64,000 nucleotides of DNA from Archangium lipolyticum (GTDB taxonomy: Bacteria; Myxococcota; Myxococcia; Myxococcales; Myxococcaceae), in assembly GCF_024623785.1 (NCBI RefSeq), contig NZ_JANKBZ010000002.1, positions 1-64,000 on the forward strand, in the 5' to 3' direction. The notes beneath the pieces are model-generated. The model was not told where the DNA came from. It worked only from the letters and a program-made list of their open reading frames with translations, and did not search any database. This document shows, piece by piece, positions 46,930-57,143 of this stretch; the first letter of the stretch is position 1; each line of letters begins with the position of its first letter. Position numbers and translations under genes: made by a program.

Positions 46930-48026
46930 TAGGCGTCGCGGCTGGCCTTGCCGTTGTAGCCGCCGTTCACGCGGTAGGTGATGGCGTCGAAGTTGCCCGC
47001 GTCCGCGTAGCTGTTGAGGTTGCGGTTGTTCCAGTACCAGGCGGCGGTGCGGAAGCCCACATCGGGGTCGGCGGCGCGCGTCGGGTTGTTCTCCAGGTCG
47101 ATGCCCAGGGCCCGCCCCGCGGCGCGGTAGTTGGCGCGGCCGGTGAGCTGGATGGGACCGCGGCCCTTGAATCGCACGCCATCGCCCGGCTGCGTGTTGC
47201 CCAGGTCCGAGCGGCCCTCGTAGGCGGCGCCGGAGGCGATCTCCTCCATGTAGCGGAACTGGCCGCTCTCGTGCGCCAGCTGCGCGAGGAACGCCGCTTG
47301 CCGGCGCGGGGTGTTGATGCCGGCCTCGGCCATGGCCGAGTTGAGGTGCGGCAGGAGCTCGTTGGCGCGCGCCTCGGAGAGGTTGGGCATGATGGCGCGC
47401 AGCTGCTGCACGCTCACTCCGCCCGCGGTGCCCGGCTCGCTCGGGCCCCTCACCGGCCCCGGTCCGGTCACGGGACCGCTCGGCGTGGAGGGCGCCGAGC
47501 CGCCCGGGATGTTGAGCCGCTGGCCGGCGTAGATGAGGTTGGGGTTGGAGATGCCGTTGGCCTGGGCGATGGCGCTCACGCTGGTACCGTAGCGACCGGC
47601 GATCCCACTCAGCGTGTCGCCCGGTTGCACGGTGTAGCTTCGCGACGTGGGGGCCGGAGCACTGGGGGCCGAGGCGCCGGGGATGTTGAGCCGCTGGCCG
47701 GCGTAGATGAGGTTGGGGTTGGAGATGCCGTTGGCCTGGGCGATGGCGCTCACGCTGGTGCCGTAGCGACCGGCGATCCCACTGAGCGTGTCACCTGCCC
47801 GCACCGTGTAGGCGCGCGTCTCGAAACGGTCCGAGGACCCGGCCGGGCCGGCCGCTCCCGGACGGTTGGGGGCGTCGAATCCATCCGGGATGACCAACCG
47901 CTGACCCGCCATGATGCGGTTCGGGTCCCGGATGTTGTTGGCCTTCGCCAGTGCGTCAACCGAGGTGTTGTACTTCCGGGCCAGGGCGCTGAGCGTGTCG
48001 CCCTGACGGATGGTGTGCACGGCCAT
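46896..48026 (-). CDS. LysM-repeat GH19 chitinase-like protein
   Basis: 376 residues from ATG 48024-48026. Three LysM domains (about 1-50, 70-115, 130-175) bind N-acetylglucosamine polymers ([60 protein letters not shown]). A GH19 domain (about 195-376) follows, with catalytic-type Glu in [16 protein letters not shown], plus [20 protein letters not shown] and [10 protein letters not shown]. Substrate is chitin or peptidoglycan. No signal peptide is seen, which is unusual unless a non-classical export route is used. Confidence 0.87.
   Translation of the reverse strand: MAVHTIRQGDTLSALARKYNTSVDALAKANNIRDPNRIMAGQRLVIPDGFDAPNRPGAAGPAGSSDRFETRAYTVRAGDTLSGIAGRYGTSVSAIAQANGISNPNLIYAGQRLNIPGASAPSAPAPTSRSYTVQPGDTLSGIAGRYGTSVSAIAQANGISNPNLIYAGQRLNIPGGSAPSTPSGPVTGPGPVRGPSEPGTAGGVSVQQLRAIMPNLSEARANELLPHLNSAMAEAGINTPRRQAAFLAQLAHESGQFRYMEEIASGAAYEGRSDLGNTQPGDGVRFKGRGPIQLTGRANYRAAGRALGIDLENNPTRAADPDVGFRTAAWYWNNRNLNSYADAGNFDAITYRVNGGYNGKASRDAYYARALQVLGG
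47506..47796. repeat. Two near-identical 117-base direct repeats (LysM units)
   Basis: 47506-47622 and 47680-47796 differ at about three positions and encode LysM domains 2 and 3. The offset is 174 bases (58 codons). The near identity, also at silent sites, implies a recent tandem duplication or gene conversion. Confidence 0.85.
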
Positions 48027-48180
48027 GGTGTCCCCGTGTAGGTAGGCGTCTGGAAGGATTGTCGGACGCACGCCCCCGGGAGTTGCGTGCCTCCTCTCGA
48101 TTTTCGAGAACCCCCCTGTCCGGCTTCCTCCCCGCTCACCAGACGAGCGCTGCTCCGTTGGCTCTCTCCAGGGGAAGGGA

Positions 48181-49242
48181 GTGGAAGGGTTCGTCGTTTT
48201 GGTGGCGATGGAAGGACCTCCCTCCTCGACTTCCGCCGTGAGCGATGCCGCTCTTCCCAGCGATTCCAAACTCTCCCGCAACGCACTGGCTGCCCCAGTG
48301 ATGGAGTGGGTGGATTGGAGCAATGCCCTGGAACGGGCCGCCGGTTGGTTGGATGACATCCACTGGCGGATCGCCCAGGGCGGACAGCTGCATGCGGCAT
48401 TGGAGTCCCTGTTCCGCGGGCTGACCCTCTTGCATCGCAAGTGGGACCGCGAGGAGTGGACCCGCTTCTGCCTGGAGATCGTGCGGACCCACCCCCTGCG
48501 CGAGCTCATCCACCAGTGTCCCTACACCCGGCATGGCTTCGACAAGCCTCGGGGCTACGCGGGGGACGCGGTGCTCATCGACTACCTTTATAAGGAGCTG
48601 CGGTCGAGCGGGACGACGCAGCTGGGCAAGGACATCTACCACTTCCTGTGGCGGCAATCCGGCCCCCGGAGCGTCCGCGAGCGGCGGGAGCTGCTGGCCC
48701 AGGAGCTCGACGCCGTCGCCGAGCGGGTACACAAGCCCCGCGTCCTCTCCGTCGCCTGCGGGCACCTGCGCGAGGCCGAGCACTCCCGCGCCGTGGCCGA
48801 GGGCCGCATCGGCCAGCTCATCGCGTTCGATCAGGACCCGTTGAGCCTGGAGGTGGTGGAGCGGCAGCACCCGGGCAAGCTCGTGCAGCCCGTGCGGGGC
48901 TCGGTTCGCTCCATCCTGCTGGGCAAGGCCTCGTTCCCGGACATGGACTTCGTCTACTCGGCGGGTCTCTACGACTACCTCTCCGAGTCCGTGGCCGCGC
49001 GCCTCACCCGCCTCCTCTTCGGGATGCTGCGCCCCGGTGGGCGCCTGCTGGTGGCCAACTTCGCCGTCCGCACCCCGGACGCCGGGTTCCTGGAGGCCTT
49101 CATGGACTGGAGCCTCATCTACCGCGATGAGAACCAGGTGCGGGCCTTCGCCTCGGAGATCGACCCGGCGCAGCTCGCCGACGTGGAGATGTTCCGCGAC
49201 AGCGTGCAGAACGTCATCTACATGGTGCTCACCCGCCGCTAG
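48181..49242 (+). CDS. SAM-dependent methyltransferase-like protein
   Basis: About 353 residues from GTG 48181 (AGGGG upstream), or shorter from ATG 48208. The C-terminal half has a Rossmann-type core with [55 protein letters not shown] and [16 protein letters not shown], as in class I methyltransferases. The N-terminal half ([31 protein letters not shown]) is family specific. Substrate unknown. Its stop codon shares a CTAG with the convergent kinase gene at 49239-49242. Confidence 0.78.
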   Translation: MEGFVVLVAMEGPPSSTSAVSDAALPSDSKLSRNALAAPVMEWVDWSNALERAAGWLDDIHWRIAQGGQLHAALESLFRGLTLLHRKWDREEWTRFCLEIVRTHPLRELIHQCPYTRHGFDKPRGYAGDAVLIDYLYKELRSSGTTQLGKDIYHFLWRQSGPRSVRERRELLAQELDAVAERVHKPRVLSVACGHLREAEHSRAVAEGRIGQLIAFDQDPLSLEVVERQHPGKLVQPVRGSVRSILLGKASFPDMDFVYSAGLYDYLSESVAARLTRLLFGMLRPGGRLLVANFAVRTPDAGFLEAFMDWSLIYRDENQVRAFASEIDPAQLADVEMFRDSVQNVIYMVLTRR

Positions 49243-52200
49243 TGCGGGCCGTTCCCGCCTCGCGGCTCCTCGGGGCCCCGGCGCGGCAGGGTGACGGTGA
49301 AGGTGGCGCCCTGTCCGGGGGCGCTGTCCACCTCGATGGTGCCCCCGAGCGCCTGGACGATCTCCCGGACGATCCACAGCCCGATGCCGAAGCCCCCGTA
49401 GTGGCGCACGGACACGGCGCGCTCGAAGCGCTCGAAGATGCGCGCGGCGTCCTCCGGCGCGATGCCGATGCCCTCGTCGCGCACCCGCAACCGCGCCTGG
49501 GTGGCGTCGCCCTCCACGGTGACCTCGATGGGCCGGCCGGCGCCGTACTTCGACGCGTTGGTGAGCAGGTTGACCACCACCTGCTCCAGACGCATGGCGT
49601 CCCAGTGGCCCACCAGGGAGGGAGGCAGGTGGAGCCGCGGCTCGCACTCGGCGCGTGCCAGCGCCTCGCGCGAGCGCTCCACCACACCCCGCACCACCTG
49701 CACCAGGTCCACGTCCTCGAGCTTGCCCAGCAGCTGACCCTGGGCGATGCGCGAGATGTCCAGCAGCTCGTTCACCAGCTTGCCCAGGCGCTGGGTCTGA
49801 AGGTTGGCCGACTCCAGCTTGGCGCCCAGCCGCTCCGGGGGCAGCCGCTCCAGACCCTGGCGCACCTGCGACATGAGACCCTGGATGTGGAGCTGCAAGG
49901 AGGTGAGGGGCGTCTTCAGCTCGTGCGCGGCGATGGAGAGGAAGTCGTCGCGGCGCCGCACCGCCTCCTGCTCCTCGCGGTAGAGCCGGCCCCGCTCCTC
50001 GGAGAGGGCGGCCATGCGCTCGAAGCCCTCGGCGTTCTCCAGCGCGGTGCCGGCGAGGATGCAGACGAAGGAGGCCAGCCGCTCCTCGTCCTCGCCGAAG
50101 AGCTCGCCCACCTGCCGGTGGCTGACGCACACGCACGCCACCGTCTTGCCGCGCACCTGGATGGGAGCGCACAGCAGCGAGCGCACACCCAACAGCTCCA
50201 TGCTCTCGCTCACCCCGCCGGGCATGCCCTGGCCCATCACCGTCGGGCGCCCCGTCTCCAGGGCCCGGGCGATGGCGGTGCGGCCCACGCCCGCCGACGC
50301 CAGCTCGTCCTCGGGCAGCAGCATCTCCGGCTCGAAGACGACGCAGTGCTCCGCGCGCAGCAGCTCCATCATGGAGTGGCGCACGGCATCGAACACGGCT
50401 TCGCGGGTGAGGGCCGAGGCGATGAGCCGGCCCGCCTCCAGCACGCGCGGGAAACGATCCACCAGCGACAGGGTGCCCGGGCTCTCCGGCTGCGCCTGGG
50501 TCTCACTGAGCTCGGTGCCCAGGTCCTGCTCCATCGCCTGCAACTCGCGCGTGGCCGTCTCCAGCTGGGAGGCCGCACCCGGCCAGCCCAACTCCGTCCC
50601 CACCAGTCCGAGCGCATGGAGCGTCTGGGCGTGCTCGTGGCGCATCTTCAGCTCCCCGGCCACCTCCAGGCTCTGCTCCAGCCAGCGGCGGGCGCGGCGC
50701 GGGTGGCCGGCCATGGCGGCCAGCAGTCCCCGCTCGCGCAGCACGTGGGCGAGGTTGTTGCGGTAGGAGCGCGCCAGCTTGTGCGCCCGGCGAGCCACCT
50801 TCTCGGCCCGCTTCATCGCCGCCGCGCGCACGCTCGGCGCGAGGGGCGAGGCTCCCTCGGCCTGGATGCGCAGCGCCGTCAGCAACCAGGGGACGATGGT
50901 CGCCACGTACTCGTGCCGCAGGTGGGCGTGCTCCACCAGCCCGTCCGCCTTCTCCAGCAGCACCACCGCGCCTGGCGTGTCTCCCTCGCGCAGCAGGCGC
51001 AGCGCCTCGGCCAGCAGGGTGTTGGCATGCGTCTGCGTGTCCTGGCCGGGGTTGGCCAGCGAGCCCTCCAGCAGGCTGCGCGGGATGCGCCCCAGGGACG
51101 CCTTCGCCCAGACCTCCAGCGACAGCCGCACCGCGTACTGGTCGTCGATGGCCAGCGCCGCTCCGTGCAACCGTTGGGCGGACTCCAGCGCCTCCTTCAA
51201 CCGGCCCAGCCGGTAGAGGGCCAGGGCGTACTGGTAGTGGGCGTTGTTGACCTCCCACCGGTCCCCCGTGCGCTCCAGCAGCCGCACCGCCTCGCGGCAC
51301 TTCTCGAGCGACTCCTCGAAGCGGCCGGCGGCGTAGAGGCCCAGCCCGTAGAAGTGGAGCGACTGGCCCTGGCCCCAGACGTCCCCCAGCTCCCGGCGGA
51401 TGGCGAGCGACTTCTCCGCGTAGGCGGTCGCCCGCTGGAACCAGGGAATCATCGTGAGCATCGGCGCGTGCTCCGAGTAGGCCTGGGCCAGCTCGGCGGT
51501 GGGCGGGTAGCGCTCGGCCGTGTTCACCTCGCGCAGGTGCGTCCAGAAGGTCGCGACCGGACTGCCGAAGTACCAGCTGCTGTAGGTCATCCGGCTGTAG
51601 AAATGGATGGCCAGGAGATCCTCCTCGCTGTGCTCGAGCGAGTGGCGGGCCAGCAGCAGGCGGGGCATCAGCGTGTGTCCCGTCTGCACCACCAGCTCCC
51701 ACAGGGCCCCGAGCGCGTACATGACGGAGGAGCGGGGAACCCACCGGCCGAGCAGCCACAGCCCTTGCTTCAGGGCGGCGATGGTCTCCTCCATGTTGTT
51801 GCGCTTGAACGCCAGCTCGCCCAGCTTGGACCAGATGCGCGCCTGCTCCAGCCGGTCGCGCGCCAGCGTCTGGGCCAGCTGGAGCTGCTGCTGGGCCGCG
51901 TCATAGCGTCCCCGCAGCATGAGGACGTCGCCCAGGCCGGCGGAGACGCGGAAGCGCGTCCCGGCATCGGCATGGGCCGCGCCGCGCTCGGCCATGCGGT
52001 AGTTGAGCTCGGAGGTCTCCAGGGCGAACTGCTCCCGGGCCCGCTCGGCGGCCACCAGGGCGTGCGGCAAGGCCTGGGCATGCTCGCCCGCCGCGTCGAA
52101 GTGGTAGGCCAGCTCGAAGGGGTCCACCGGGGGATTGGCCGCGATGGAGCGGGCCGCCAGCCGGTGCAGCTCCCGGCGCTGCTCGGGCCGCAGCAGCCCC

Positions 52201-54224
52201 AGCAGGGCCTCGCGCAGCTTGTCGTGGACGAAGGTGTAGCGGCCGCCCGCCCCCTCCCAGAGCATGTGCCGCCGCCGGGGCTCCACCAGCGCGGTGGCCA
52301 CCTGCTCGCGCGGCGTGGCCGACAGGGAGGCCACCCGCTCCAGATCGAAGTTCTTGCCCAGCACCGCGCCCACCGACAGCAGGCGCAGCGCCTCCGGCGG
52401 CAGCAGCTTGAGGCGGCGCACCAGGAAGGAGGCGGCCTGTCGCGAGGAGCGCACGTGGGCCATGGCCTCCGGCTCCACCTGCCAGCCCCGCGGGCCCGGT
52501 ACCAGCGCGCCATCCTCCACCAGCCCGTGCAGCACCGCCGAGGCCATGAAGGGGTTGCCCTCGGACAGGCGCCCCACCAGCTCGGTGGCCTCGCGCGGCA
52601 GGTTGCCGGCCATGGACTCCAGCATCCGGGCCACCTCGGTCGTGCCAAAGGTCGCCAGCCGCAGATGGGCGTCCGGGTTGAGCCGGCGCAGCACGTGCCC
52701 CGGCCCCACCTCCTCGGTGCGGAAGGACACGACGATCATCACGTGCCCCACCGCGTCGCGGTGTGCCTGCTGCCAGTTCTCCAGCGCCCGGAGCGTCAGC
52801 TCGTCGGCCCACTGGCAGTCATCGAGCAGCACCACGACGGGCTCCGTCTCGGTGCCCAGCGCGCCCAACAGCGTGGTGAGGGCGAGGATGCCGCGGCTCT
52901 CGCCCAGGGACTCGGGGCCCAGGCCCTGCTGCTGGGCGGGGCGCAACACCGGCTGCAACTGGGGCAGCACGGTGCAGATCACCGAGGCCTGCTCCACCAG
53001 CCGCTCGCGCAGCAGCTCCGCCAGGGCGGGCCGTTCCCGGGCCGCCGCGGCGATGCCTCCGGCCACGTCCGCGAAGAGCTGGAAGGGCCGCTGCGCGGAC
53101 TGGGCGAGCGCCTGGCCCTGCAGCACCCAGGTCCGGTGCTGGCGGGCGCGCGTGGCGAACTCCTCCAGCAGCCGGCTCTTGCCACCTCCGCTCTCGGCCT
53201 CCACGACCAGCAGCCGTCCCGGCTCGACGCGGGTGCGCTCCAGCTCGCGCTCCAGCAGCGCCAGCTCCTCGTGACGGCCCACGAAGGAGGGCTCGGTGAG
53301 GCTGTGGCGCATGTCGTGCGCGCCCGCCACCAGCTCCGGGTCCTGCTCGCCCCGTGACAGGGCCTTCTCGATGGCCTGCAGGTCCTCGCGCGCGGACTCG
53401 GCCGACTGGTAGCGGTCCTGCGGATCCGTCTGCAACAGACGCGCGACGACCTCCTCCAGGGCCCGGGGTACCTCGATGCCGACGCCGCGCAGCCGGGGCC
53501 GCGGGGTGAGGTGCTGCCGCAGCACCTCTCCCACGGAGGTGCCGTCGAAGGCCGGATGGCCGGCGAGCGCCTCGAAGAGGACGGCGCCCAGCGCGTACAG
53601 GTCCGAAGTGGTCTCCACCGGACGGTTGAGCAGTCCGGCCTGCTCGGGCGAGAGGTAGCGCGCGGTGCCCACCGGCAGGTCGCGCAGGGACGGATCCAAC
53701 CGTTCACTGCGCGCCAGTCCGAAGTCCACCAGGGTGGCGCGGGTGAGGGTGGGGCGGCCCTCGACGATGATGTTGGAGGGCTTGACGTCGCGGTGGATGA
53801 TGCCGTGCGAGTGCGCCTCGGCGAGCGCGGCCAGCACACACTGGCCCACGGTGAGCGCCTCCGGCACGGACAGGGTTCCGCTGGCGAGCCGTTCCTGGAG
53901 TGACACTCCGGCCACGAAGGGCGTGACGAGGAAGAGGAGGTCTCCCCCCGTCCCGAAGTGAAGCACGGGCACCAGGTACGGGCTGTGCAGTGTGCGCAGC
54001 ACCTGGGCCTCGTGTTCCAATCTCTGCCGGGAGAGGGGCACGAGGGAGGCGGCCGGTGTCGTCTTGATGACGAGCCGGGCCCCCGTATGCAGATCCACCC
54101 CGAGCCACGTGGTGATGCCACGGCCCTGCTTGATGCGCTGGGTCAATTCAAAGCGATTGCCCAGTCGCCTGCCGGGATGCGCCCCTTCCAGAGAGGGTCC
54201 AGCCTGTTCGTAGCCCTCCGCCAT
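49239..54224 (-). CDS. Ser/Thr kinase - AAA ATPase - GAF - histidine kinase hybrid
   Basis: 1,661 residues from ATG 54222-54224, with GGAGGG about seven bases upstream. Order: Ser/Thr kinase (Lys54, HRDVKPSN at 144, DFGLA at 167), an AAA-type ATPase with Walker A ESGGGKSRLLEE and Walker B VVLLDDCQWAD, a long helical repeat region, a GAF domain (EAVFDAVRHSMMELLRAEHC), then a histidine kinase (IAAHELKTPLTSLQLH, NASKYG, VRDEGIGI, GFGIGLWIVREI). The whole chain is a known architecture in myxobacteria and cyanobacteria; each module has intact catalytic residues. No response regulator is adjacent. The signal sensed is unknown. Confidence 0.92.
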   Translation of the reverse strand: MAEGYEQAGPSLEGAHPGRRLGNRFELTQRIKQGRGITTWLGVDLHTGARLVIKTTPAASLVPLSRQRLEHEAQVLRTLHSPYLVPVLHFGTGGDLLFLVTPFVAGVSLQERLASGTLSVPEALTVGQCVLAALAEAHSHGIIHRDVKPSNIIVEGRPTLTRATLVDFGLARSERLDPSLRDLPVGTARYLSPEQAGLLNRPVETTSDLYALGAVLFEALAGHPAFDGTSVGEVLRQHLTPRPRLRGVGIEVPRALEEVVARLLQTDPQDRYQSAESAREDLQAIEKALSRGEQDPELVAGAHDMRHSLTEPSFVGRHEELALLERELERTRVEPGRLLVVEAESGGGKSRLLEEFATRARQHRTWVLQGQALAQSAQRPFQLFADVAGGIAAAARERPALAELLRERLVEQASVICTVLPQLQPVLRPAQQQGLGPESLGESRGILALTTLLGALGTETEPVVVLLDDCQWADELTLRALENWQQAHRDAVGHVMIVVSFRTEEVGPGHVLRRLNPDAHLRLATFGTTEVARMLESMAGNLPREATELVGRLSEGNPFMASAVLHGLVEDGALVPGPRGWQVEPEAMAHVRSSRQAASFLVRRLKLLPPEALRLLSVGAVLGKNFDLERVASLSATPREQVATALVEPRRRHMLWEGAGGRYTFVHDKLREALLGLLRPEQRRELHRLAARSIAANPPVDPFELAYHFDAAGEHAQALPHALVAAERAREQFALETSELNYRMAERGAAHADAGTRFRVSAGLGDVLMLRGRYDAAQQQLQLAQTLARDRLEQARIWSKLGELAFKRNNMEETIAALKQGLWLLGRWVPRSSVMYALGALWELVVQTGHTLMPRLLLARHSLEHSEEDLLAIHFYSRMTYSSWYFGSPVATFWTHLREVNTAERYPPTAELAQAYSEHAPMLTMIPWFQRATAYAEKSLAIRRELGDVWGQGQSLHFYGLGLYAAGRFEESLEKCREAVRLLERTGDRWEVNNAHYQYALALYRLGRLKEALESAQRLHGAALAIDDQYAVRLSLEVWAKASLGRIPRSLLEGSLANPGQDTQTHANTLLAEALRLLREGDTPGAVVLLEKADGLVEHAHLRHEYVATIVPWLLTALRIQAEGASPLAPSVRAAAMKRAEKVARRAHKLARSYRNNLAHVLRERGLLAAMAGHPRRARRWLEQSLEVAGELKMRHEHAQTLHALGLVGTELGWPGAASQLETATRELQAMEQDLGTELSETQAQPESPGTLSLVDRFPRVLEAGRLIASALTREAVFDAVRHSMMELLRAEHCVVFEPEMLLPEDELASAGVGRTAIARALETGRPTVMGQGMPGGVSESMELLGVRSLLCAPIQVRGKTVACVCVSHRQVGELFGEDEERLASFVCILAGTALENAEGFERMAALSEERGRLYREEQEAVRRRDDFLSIAAHELKTPLTSLQLHIQGLMSQVRQGLERLPPERLGAKLESANLQTQRLGKLVNELLDISRIAQGQLLGKLEDVDLVQVVRGVVERSREALARAECEPRLHLPPSLVGHWDAMRLEQVVVNLLTNASKYGAGRPIEVTVEGDATQARLRVRDEGIGIAPEDAARIFERFERAVSVRHYGGFGIGLWIVREIVQALGGTIEVDSAPGQGATFTVTLPRRGPEEPRGGNGPH

Positions 54225-54439
54225 CAATGCCCTCCCCCTCTGGTCACACCACCGACGGTGGTGGGGTCGGCGCGTCATCGACAAGCTTGGGACCGTGGTG
54301 GGCGGTGCCAAGGGGTGCGACGCCGCTCCGTGCACCAGAGGGTAGGGTGCATCAAATGGACAGCGCTCTCCGCCCGCGCATCCCCTCCGGCACGGCTTCG
54401 GGCGCTCGTGCCGTTCTCTAGTGGGCAGGCGGGCGGGCA

Positions 54440-55159
54440 TCACTTCTGGTGGACGTCCCGGAAGGCGAGCATGTCGGTCAACCGCTGCTCGCGGGCGTCA
54501 TCGAAACCACAGGAGGCATCCCACGTGGGCGGGTTGTCGTAGGTACCGAAGAGCATGTCCCACCAGACGATGTCCCCGTAGTTGTTCCGGTGCTTGCCGT
54601 ATTCGTGGTGGATGCGGTGCATCTCCGGGCGCTGGAAGATGAAGCCCACCCAGCGGGGCGTGCGCACGTTGGTGTGGTAGAAGAACTCGCCCAGCGCGGT
54701 GCAGGCCGTGTAGACGGCGCCGGCCGCGGGGCTCAGCCCCAGCACGGTGTAGACGAGCAGGCCGCCGATGATGGAGTTGGCCACCATCTCCAGCGGGTGC
54801 TTGTAGAAGCTGGTGATGACCTCCAGGCGCTGCGGGCTGTGGTGGATCTGATGGAAGAGGCGCCAGAGGATGTCGCTCTCGTGCCGGAGCCGGTGCCACC
54901 AATAGAAGACGAAGGTGGCGATGACGTAGGCGAGCACGCCACCGGACAGCGGAGACAGGTGGCGCGACAGGTGGAAGAGCGAGCGCGCCGACAGCCAGCG
55001 CTCCCAGGTGAAGCCGGCGAGCACCACGACGCCCACCTGCACCAGGTTGATGACCACGACACGCAGATGCCAGGAGCGTACGCGCGGCAGCCGCCAGCCG
55101 CGGAAGAGGTGCTCGATGACGAAACAGATGGCGGCGATACCGAGGAGCAGCGGAAGCAT
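54440..55159 (-). CDS. Sterol-desaturase / fatty-acid hydroxylase family protein
   Basis: 239 residues with several membrane segments and the three histidine clusters of the di-iron superfamily: HRLRHESD, HQIHHSPQ and HRIHHEYG, plus HTNVRTP. Oxidises a lipid or sterol-like substrate; the specific one is unknown. It diverges from the possible wHTH gene across a perfect palindrome at 55277-55301. It is a distant relative of the hydroxylase at 24890. Confidence 0.85.
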   Translation of the reverse strand: MLPLLLGIAAICFVIEHLFRGWRLPRVRSWHLRVVVINLVQVGVVVLAGFTWERWLSARSLFHLSRHLSPLSGGVLAYVIATFVFYWWHRLRHESDILWRLFHQIHHSPQRLEVITSFYKHPLEMVANSIIGGLLVYTVLGLSPAAGAVYTACTALGEFFYHTNVRTPRWVGFIFQRPEMHRIHHEYGKHRNNYGDIVWWDMLFGTYDNPPTWDASCGFDDAREQRLTDMLAFRDVHQK

Positions 55160-55276
55160 GGGGACCCCCCTTCGAGTGATGCGAGGTGTACGCGTGACGG
55201 GCCCACCGCTTCACGTCCGGTGTACAGACAGTGTCACCTCGGCCCGGGAGGAGGCCCTCCGGGCCCGCTCTTCACC

Positions 55277-55301
55277 AACTGGTCCGACCATCGGACCAGT
55301 T
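55277..55301. promoter_or_regulatory. 25-bp perfect palindrome, candidate operator
   Basis: AACTGGTCCGA (55277-55287) and TCGGACCAGTT (55291-55301) are exact reverse complements around CCA. It lies 36 bases before the plus-strand gene start and 118 bases before the minus-strand hydroxylase start, so one site could control both. Confidence 0.72.
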
Positions 55302-55337
55302 CGCGCGGAACGGCCCCGGACCTGACATCCTCGTGGC

Positions 55338-56195
55338 ATGAACCGGACTCCCTCGCTCGCGGATCGCCTCGGGCATGTGACCACGCAGGCCACCTTCGTC
55401 CAGGCGGCGCTCCTGGCCGCGCATGGCGCCGGAGCCCGTACAGGAGGCTTCCGCGCCTCCGACGTGCGCTTCTTCTTCCTCCTCTTCACCAACTGGGTGG
55501 AGCACGACGTCACGCGGCCCTCGCAAGACATCGACCTGACGCAGGTGCGCCGGACCCTGGAGCGGTTGTGCCGGAGCAGGTGGGCCGAGCCGAGGGACGA
55601 CGCGGCACGGGGCCGGAAGTCGCCCCGGGGCCAGCGCTACGTGTTGACGGAGGAGGGGGTGGTGTCCCTCGCGGAGGAGCTCGCGGACCTGGACCGGGCG
55701 CCGCTCGACGAGACGCTCTTCGTGGCGTGCTTCGCGGCCAGCTACCTGGAGGCCGTCCTGGCGCGTGTGCGGGGACAGGCGCCCGCGCTCAGCACACCGG
55801 CGCGGCGGCGTGTGGCCCGGATGTTGGACCCCTCACGAATCCTCCGCGAGGCCCGGCGGAGCACGGCGGCCGTGCTCGCGGATCTGGAGGAGCGCGTACG
55901 CTCCAGCCTCGTCTTCGAGGAGGCGGCGAGGGACGCCCTGGCGAAAGAGGCCTCCGCGGAGGAGGTGGCGCGGCGGTGGGAGTCACTCGGCTCCTACCAG
56001 TTGCACCGGGTGCGTCCCCTGGCCGAGGTGCTGCTCGGGCTTCCGGATGATCTGCGGCGCTTCGAGCTGGAGAAGGGCATGGGCGTGCGCGCGCGCCTGC
56101 TCTTCGAGCCCCTGGCCGAGCGGACCCGCGCGGAGCTGGCGTTGCTCGAGAGGCTCGAGCAGCAGTTGAGCTCGCGCGAGCCCACGCGGAGGTAG
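55338..56195 (+). CDS. Possible winged-helix regulator, 285 aa
   Basis: 285 residues without signal peptide or membrane segments. SDVRFFFLLFTNWVEHDVTR, TLERLCRSRWAEPRDDAA and RGQRYVLTEEGVVSLAEEL fit a winged-helix layout with a wing-like Arg/Gly/Lys segment and a long helical C-terminus. No family name can be given. The perfect palindrome 36 bases upstream suggests autoregulation, with control of the divergent hydroxylase gene. Confidence 0.55.
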   Translation: MNRTPSLADRLGHVTTQATFVQAALLAAHGAGARTGGFRASDVRFFFLLFTNWVEHDVTRPSQDIDLTQVRRTLERLCRSRWAEPRDDAARGRKSPRGQRYVLTEEGVVSLAEELADLDRAPLDETLFVACFAASYLEAVLARVRGQAPALSTPARRRVARMLDPSRILREARRSTAAVLADLEERVRSSLVFEEAARDALAKEASAEEVARRWESLGSYQLHRVRPLAEVLLGLPDDLRRFELEKGMGVRARLLFEPLAERTRAELALLERLEQQLSSREPTRR

Positions 56196-56198
56196 GGC

Positions 56199-56936
56199 TC
56201 ACCGGCTGACGGTGTCGTTCACCAGCCGGTAGTTGTGGCCGTAGTTGTTGTCCCAGGACGTGCCGTAGGCGTGCACGTACTTGAAGGCGAGCTGCACCTT
56301 GCCCGACGCGGCCGAGGTGGACACGGGCGCCTCGAAGGACCAGTACTCGATGCCGGAGGGCAGGGTGGCCACGTAGGCGGCGGGGGCGCTCTTCGTGGTG
56401 AGCCAGTCGTCGTCCGTGTACACGACGGTGACCGCCTTCTGGGCGCCGCGGTTCTTCACCAGGAGGTTGCCCACCACGGCGGACTTCGAGGTGTCACGCT
56501 GGCCGGTGGCGCCGCTGATGTCCGGGGACGTGAGGAGCGCGTCGAGCTGGTAGTCCGCGACCTTGTAGTCCTGGCCACCATTGTTGTCCCAGTAGGTGGT
56601 GCCATTCACCGTGTAGGCGATGGCGAACCGCGTGGCGCCCACGGTGCCGATGTCGAAGGACCAGAGCTCCTTTCCAGTGGTGGACGGGCCCACGTAGGAG
56701 GCCGCGGCATCCGCCCAGGCGCCGGTGTTCCACGAGTAGTACCGGACGGTGACCGCCTTCGAGTAGGCGAGGTTCTGCACCTCGACGGTGCCGCGCAGGT
56801 ACGGCGTGCGGTGGCAGCCGGAGGCCGGCGCGCACTGCGAGCTGGTGACGTGGACCAGCTGGACCTCGCCCGCGGCCTGGGCCGCCGAGGTGCACAGCAT
56901 CAGGCCGAGCACGGCCATCATTCCAACACCCTTCAT
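56199..56936 (-). CDS. Secreted protein with two CBM21-like domains
   Basis: 245 residues. Signal peptide ending AAQAA. Two related beta domains (about 25-125 and 130-245) share VEVQNLAYSKAVTVRYYSWN / LLVKNRGAQKAVTVVYTDDD, LWSFDIGTVG / YWSFEAPVST and TVNGTTYWDNNGGQDYKV / KYVHAYGTSWDNNYGHNYRL, the pattern of family 21 starch/glycogen-binding modules. No catalytic domain, so it is a binding or scaffolding protein outside the cell. Confidence 0.85.
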   Translation of the reverse strand: MKGVGMMAVLGLMLCTSAAQAAGEVQLVHVTSSQCAPASGCHRTPYLRGTVEVQNLAYSKAVTVRYYSWNTGAWADAAASYVGPSTTGKELWSFDIGTVGATRFAIAYTVNGTTYWDNNGGQDYKVADYQLDALLTSPDISGATGQRDTSKSAVVGNLLVKNRGAQKAVTVVYTDDDWLTTKSAPAAYVATLPSGIEYWSFEAPVSTSAASGKVQLAFKYVHAYGTSWDNNYGHNYRLVNDTVSR

Positions 56937-57050
56937 CCTGTCGTCTCCCGTTGCTGTCGCGCCGGGTCATCCGGCGCGAGGGGGGCGCACGGTGCCGCCC
57001 GGGAGTACGCGCATCAAGCGCCGAGAGGGTGGAGCGCGACGAAATCGGGA

Positions 57051-57081
57051 AAGGGACCCGCAGGAACGGTCCGGGTCCCTT
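57051..57081 (-). terminator. Hairpin downstream of the PHB-depolymerase-family gene
   Basis: AAGGGACCCG (57051-57060) pairs perfectly with CGGGTCCCTT (57072-57081). Read on the minus strand the stem is followed by TCCCGATTTCG. It lies 62 bases past the esterase stop and before the CBM21-like gene, so it probably ends the esterase transcript. Confidence 0.7.
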
Positions 57082-57143
57082 CCTCTTCTCGCACCGGGGG
57101 TGCGGCACGAGTGACATCCGCCGCGAAGTGCCCCCCCAGCCCG

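Noticed and set aside
47506-47796. CRISPR-like direct repeats
   Set aside because: The two copies encode LysM domains within one gene; there are only two and the spacer is coding.
49242-53357. Plus-strand frame of 1,371 codons opposite the kinase hybrid
   Set aside because: Same effect; low-complexity Gln/Arg/Leu/His translation and no motifs.
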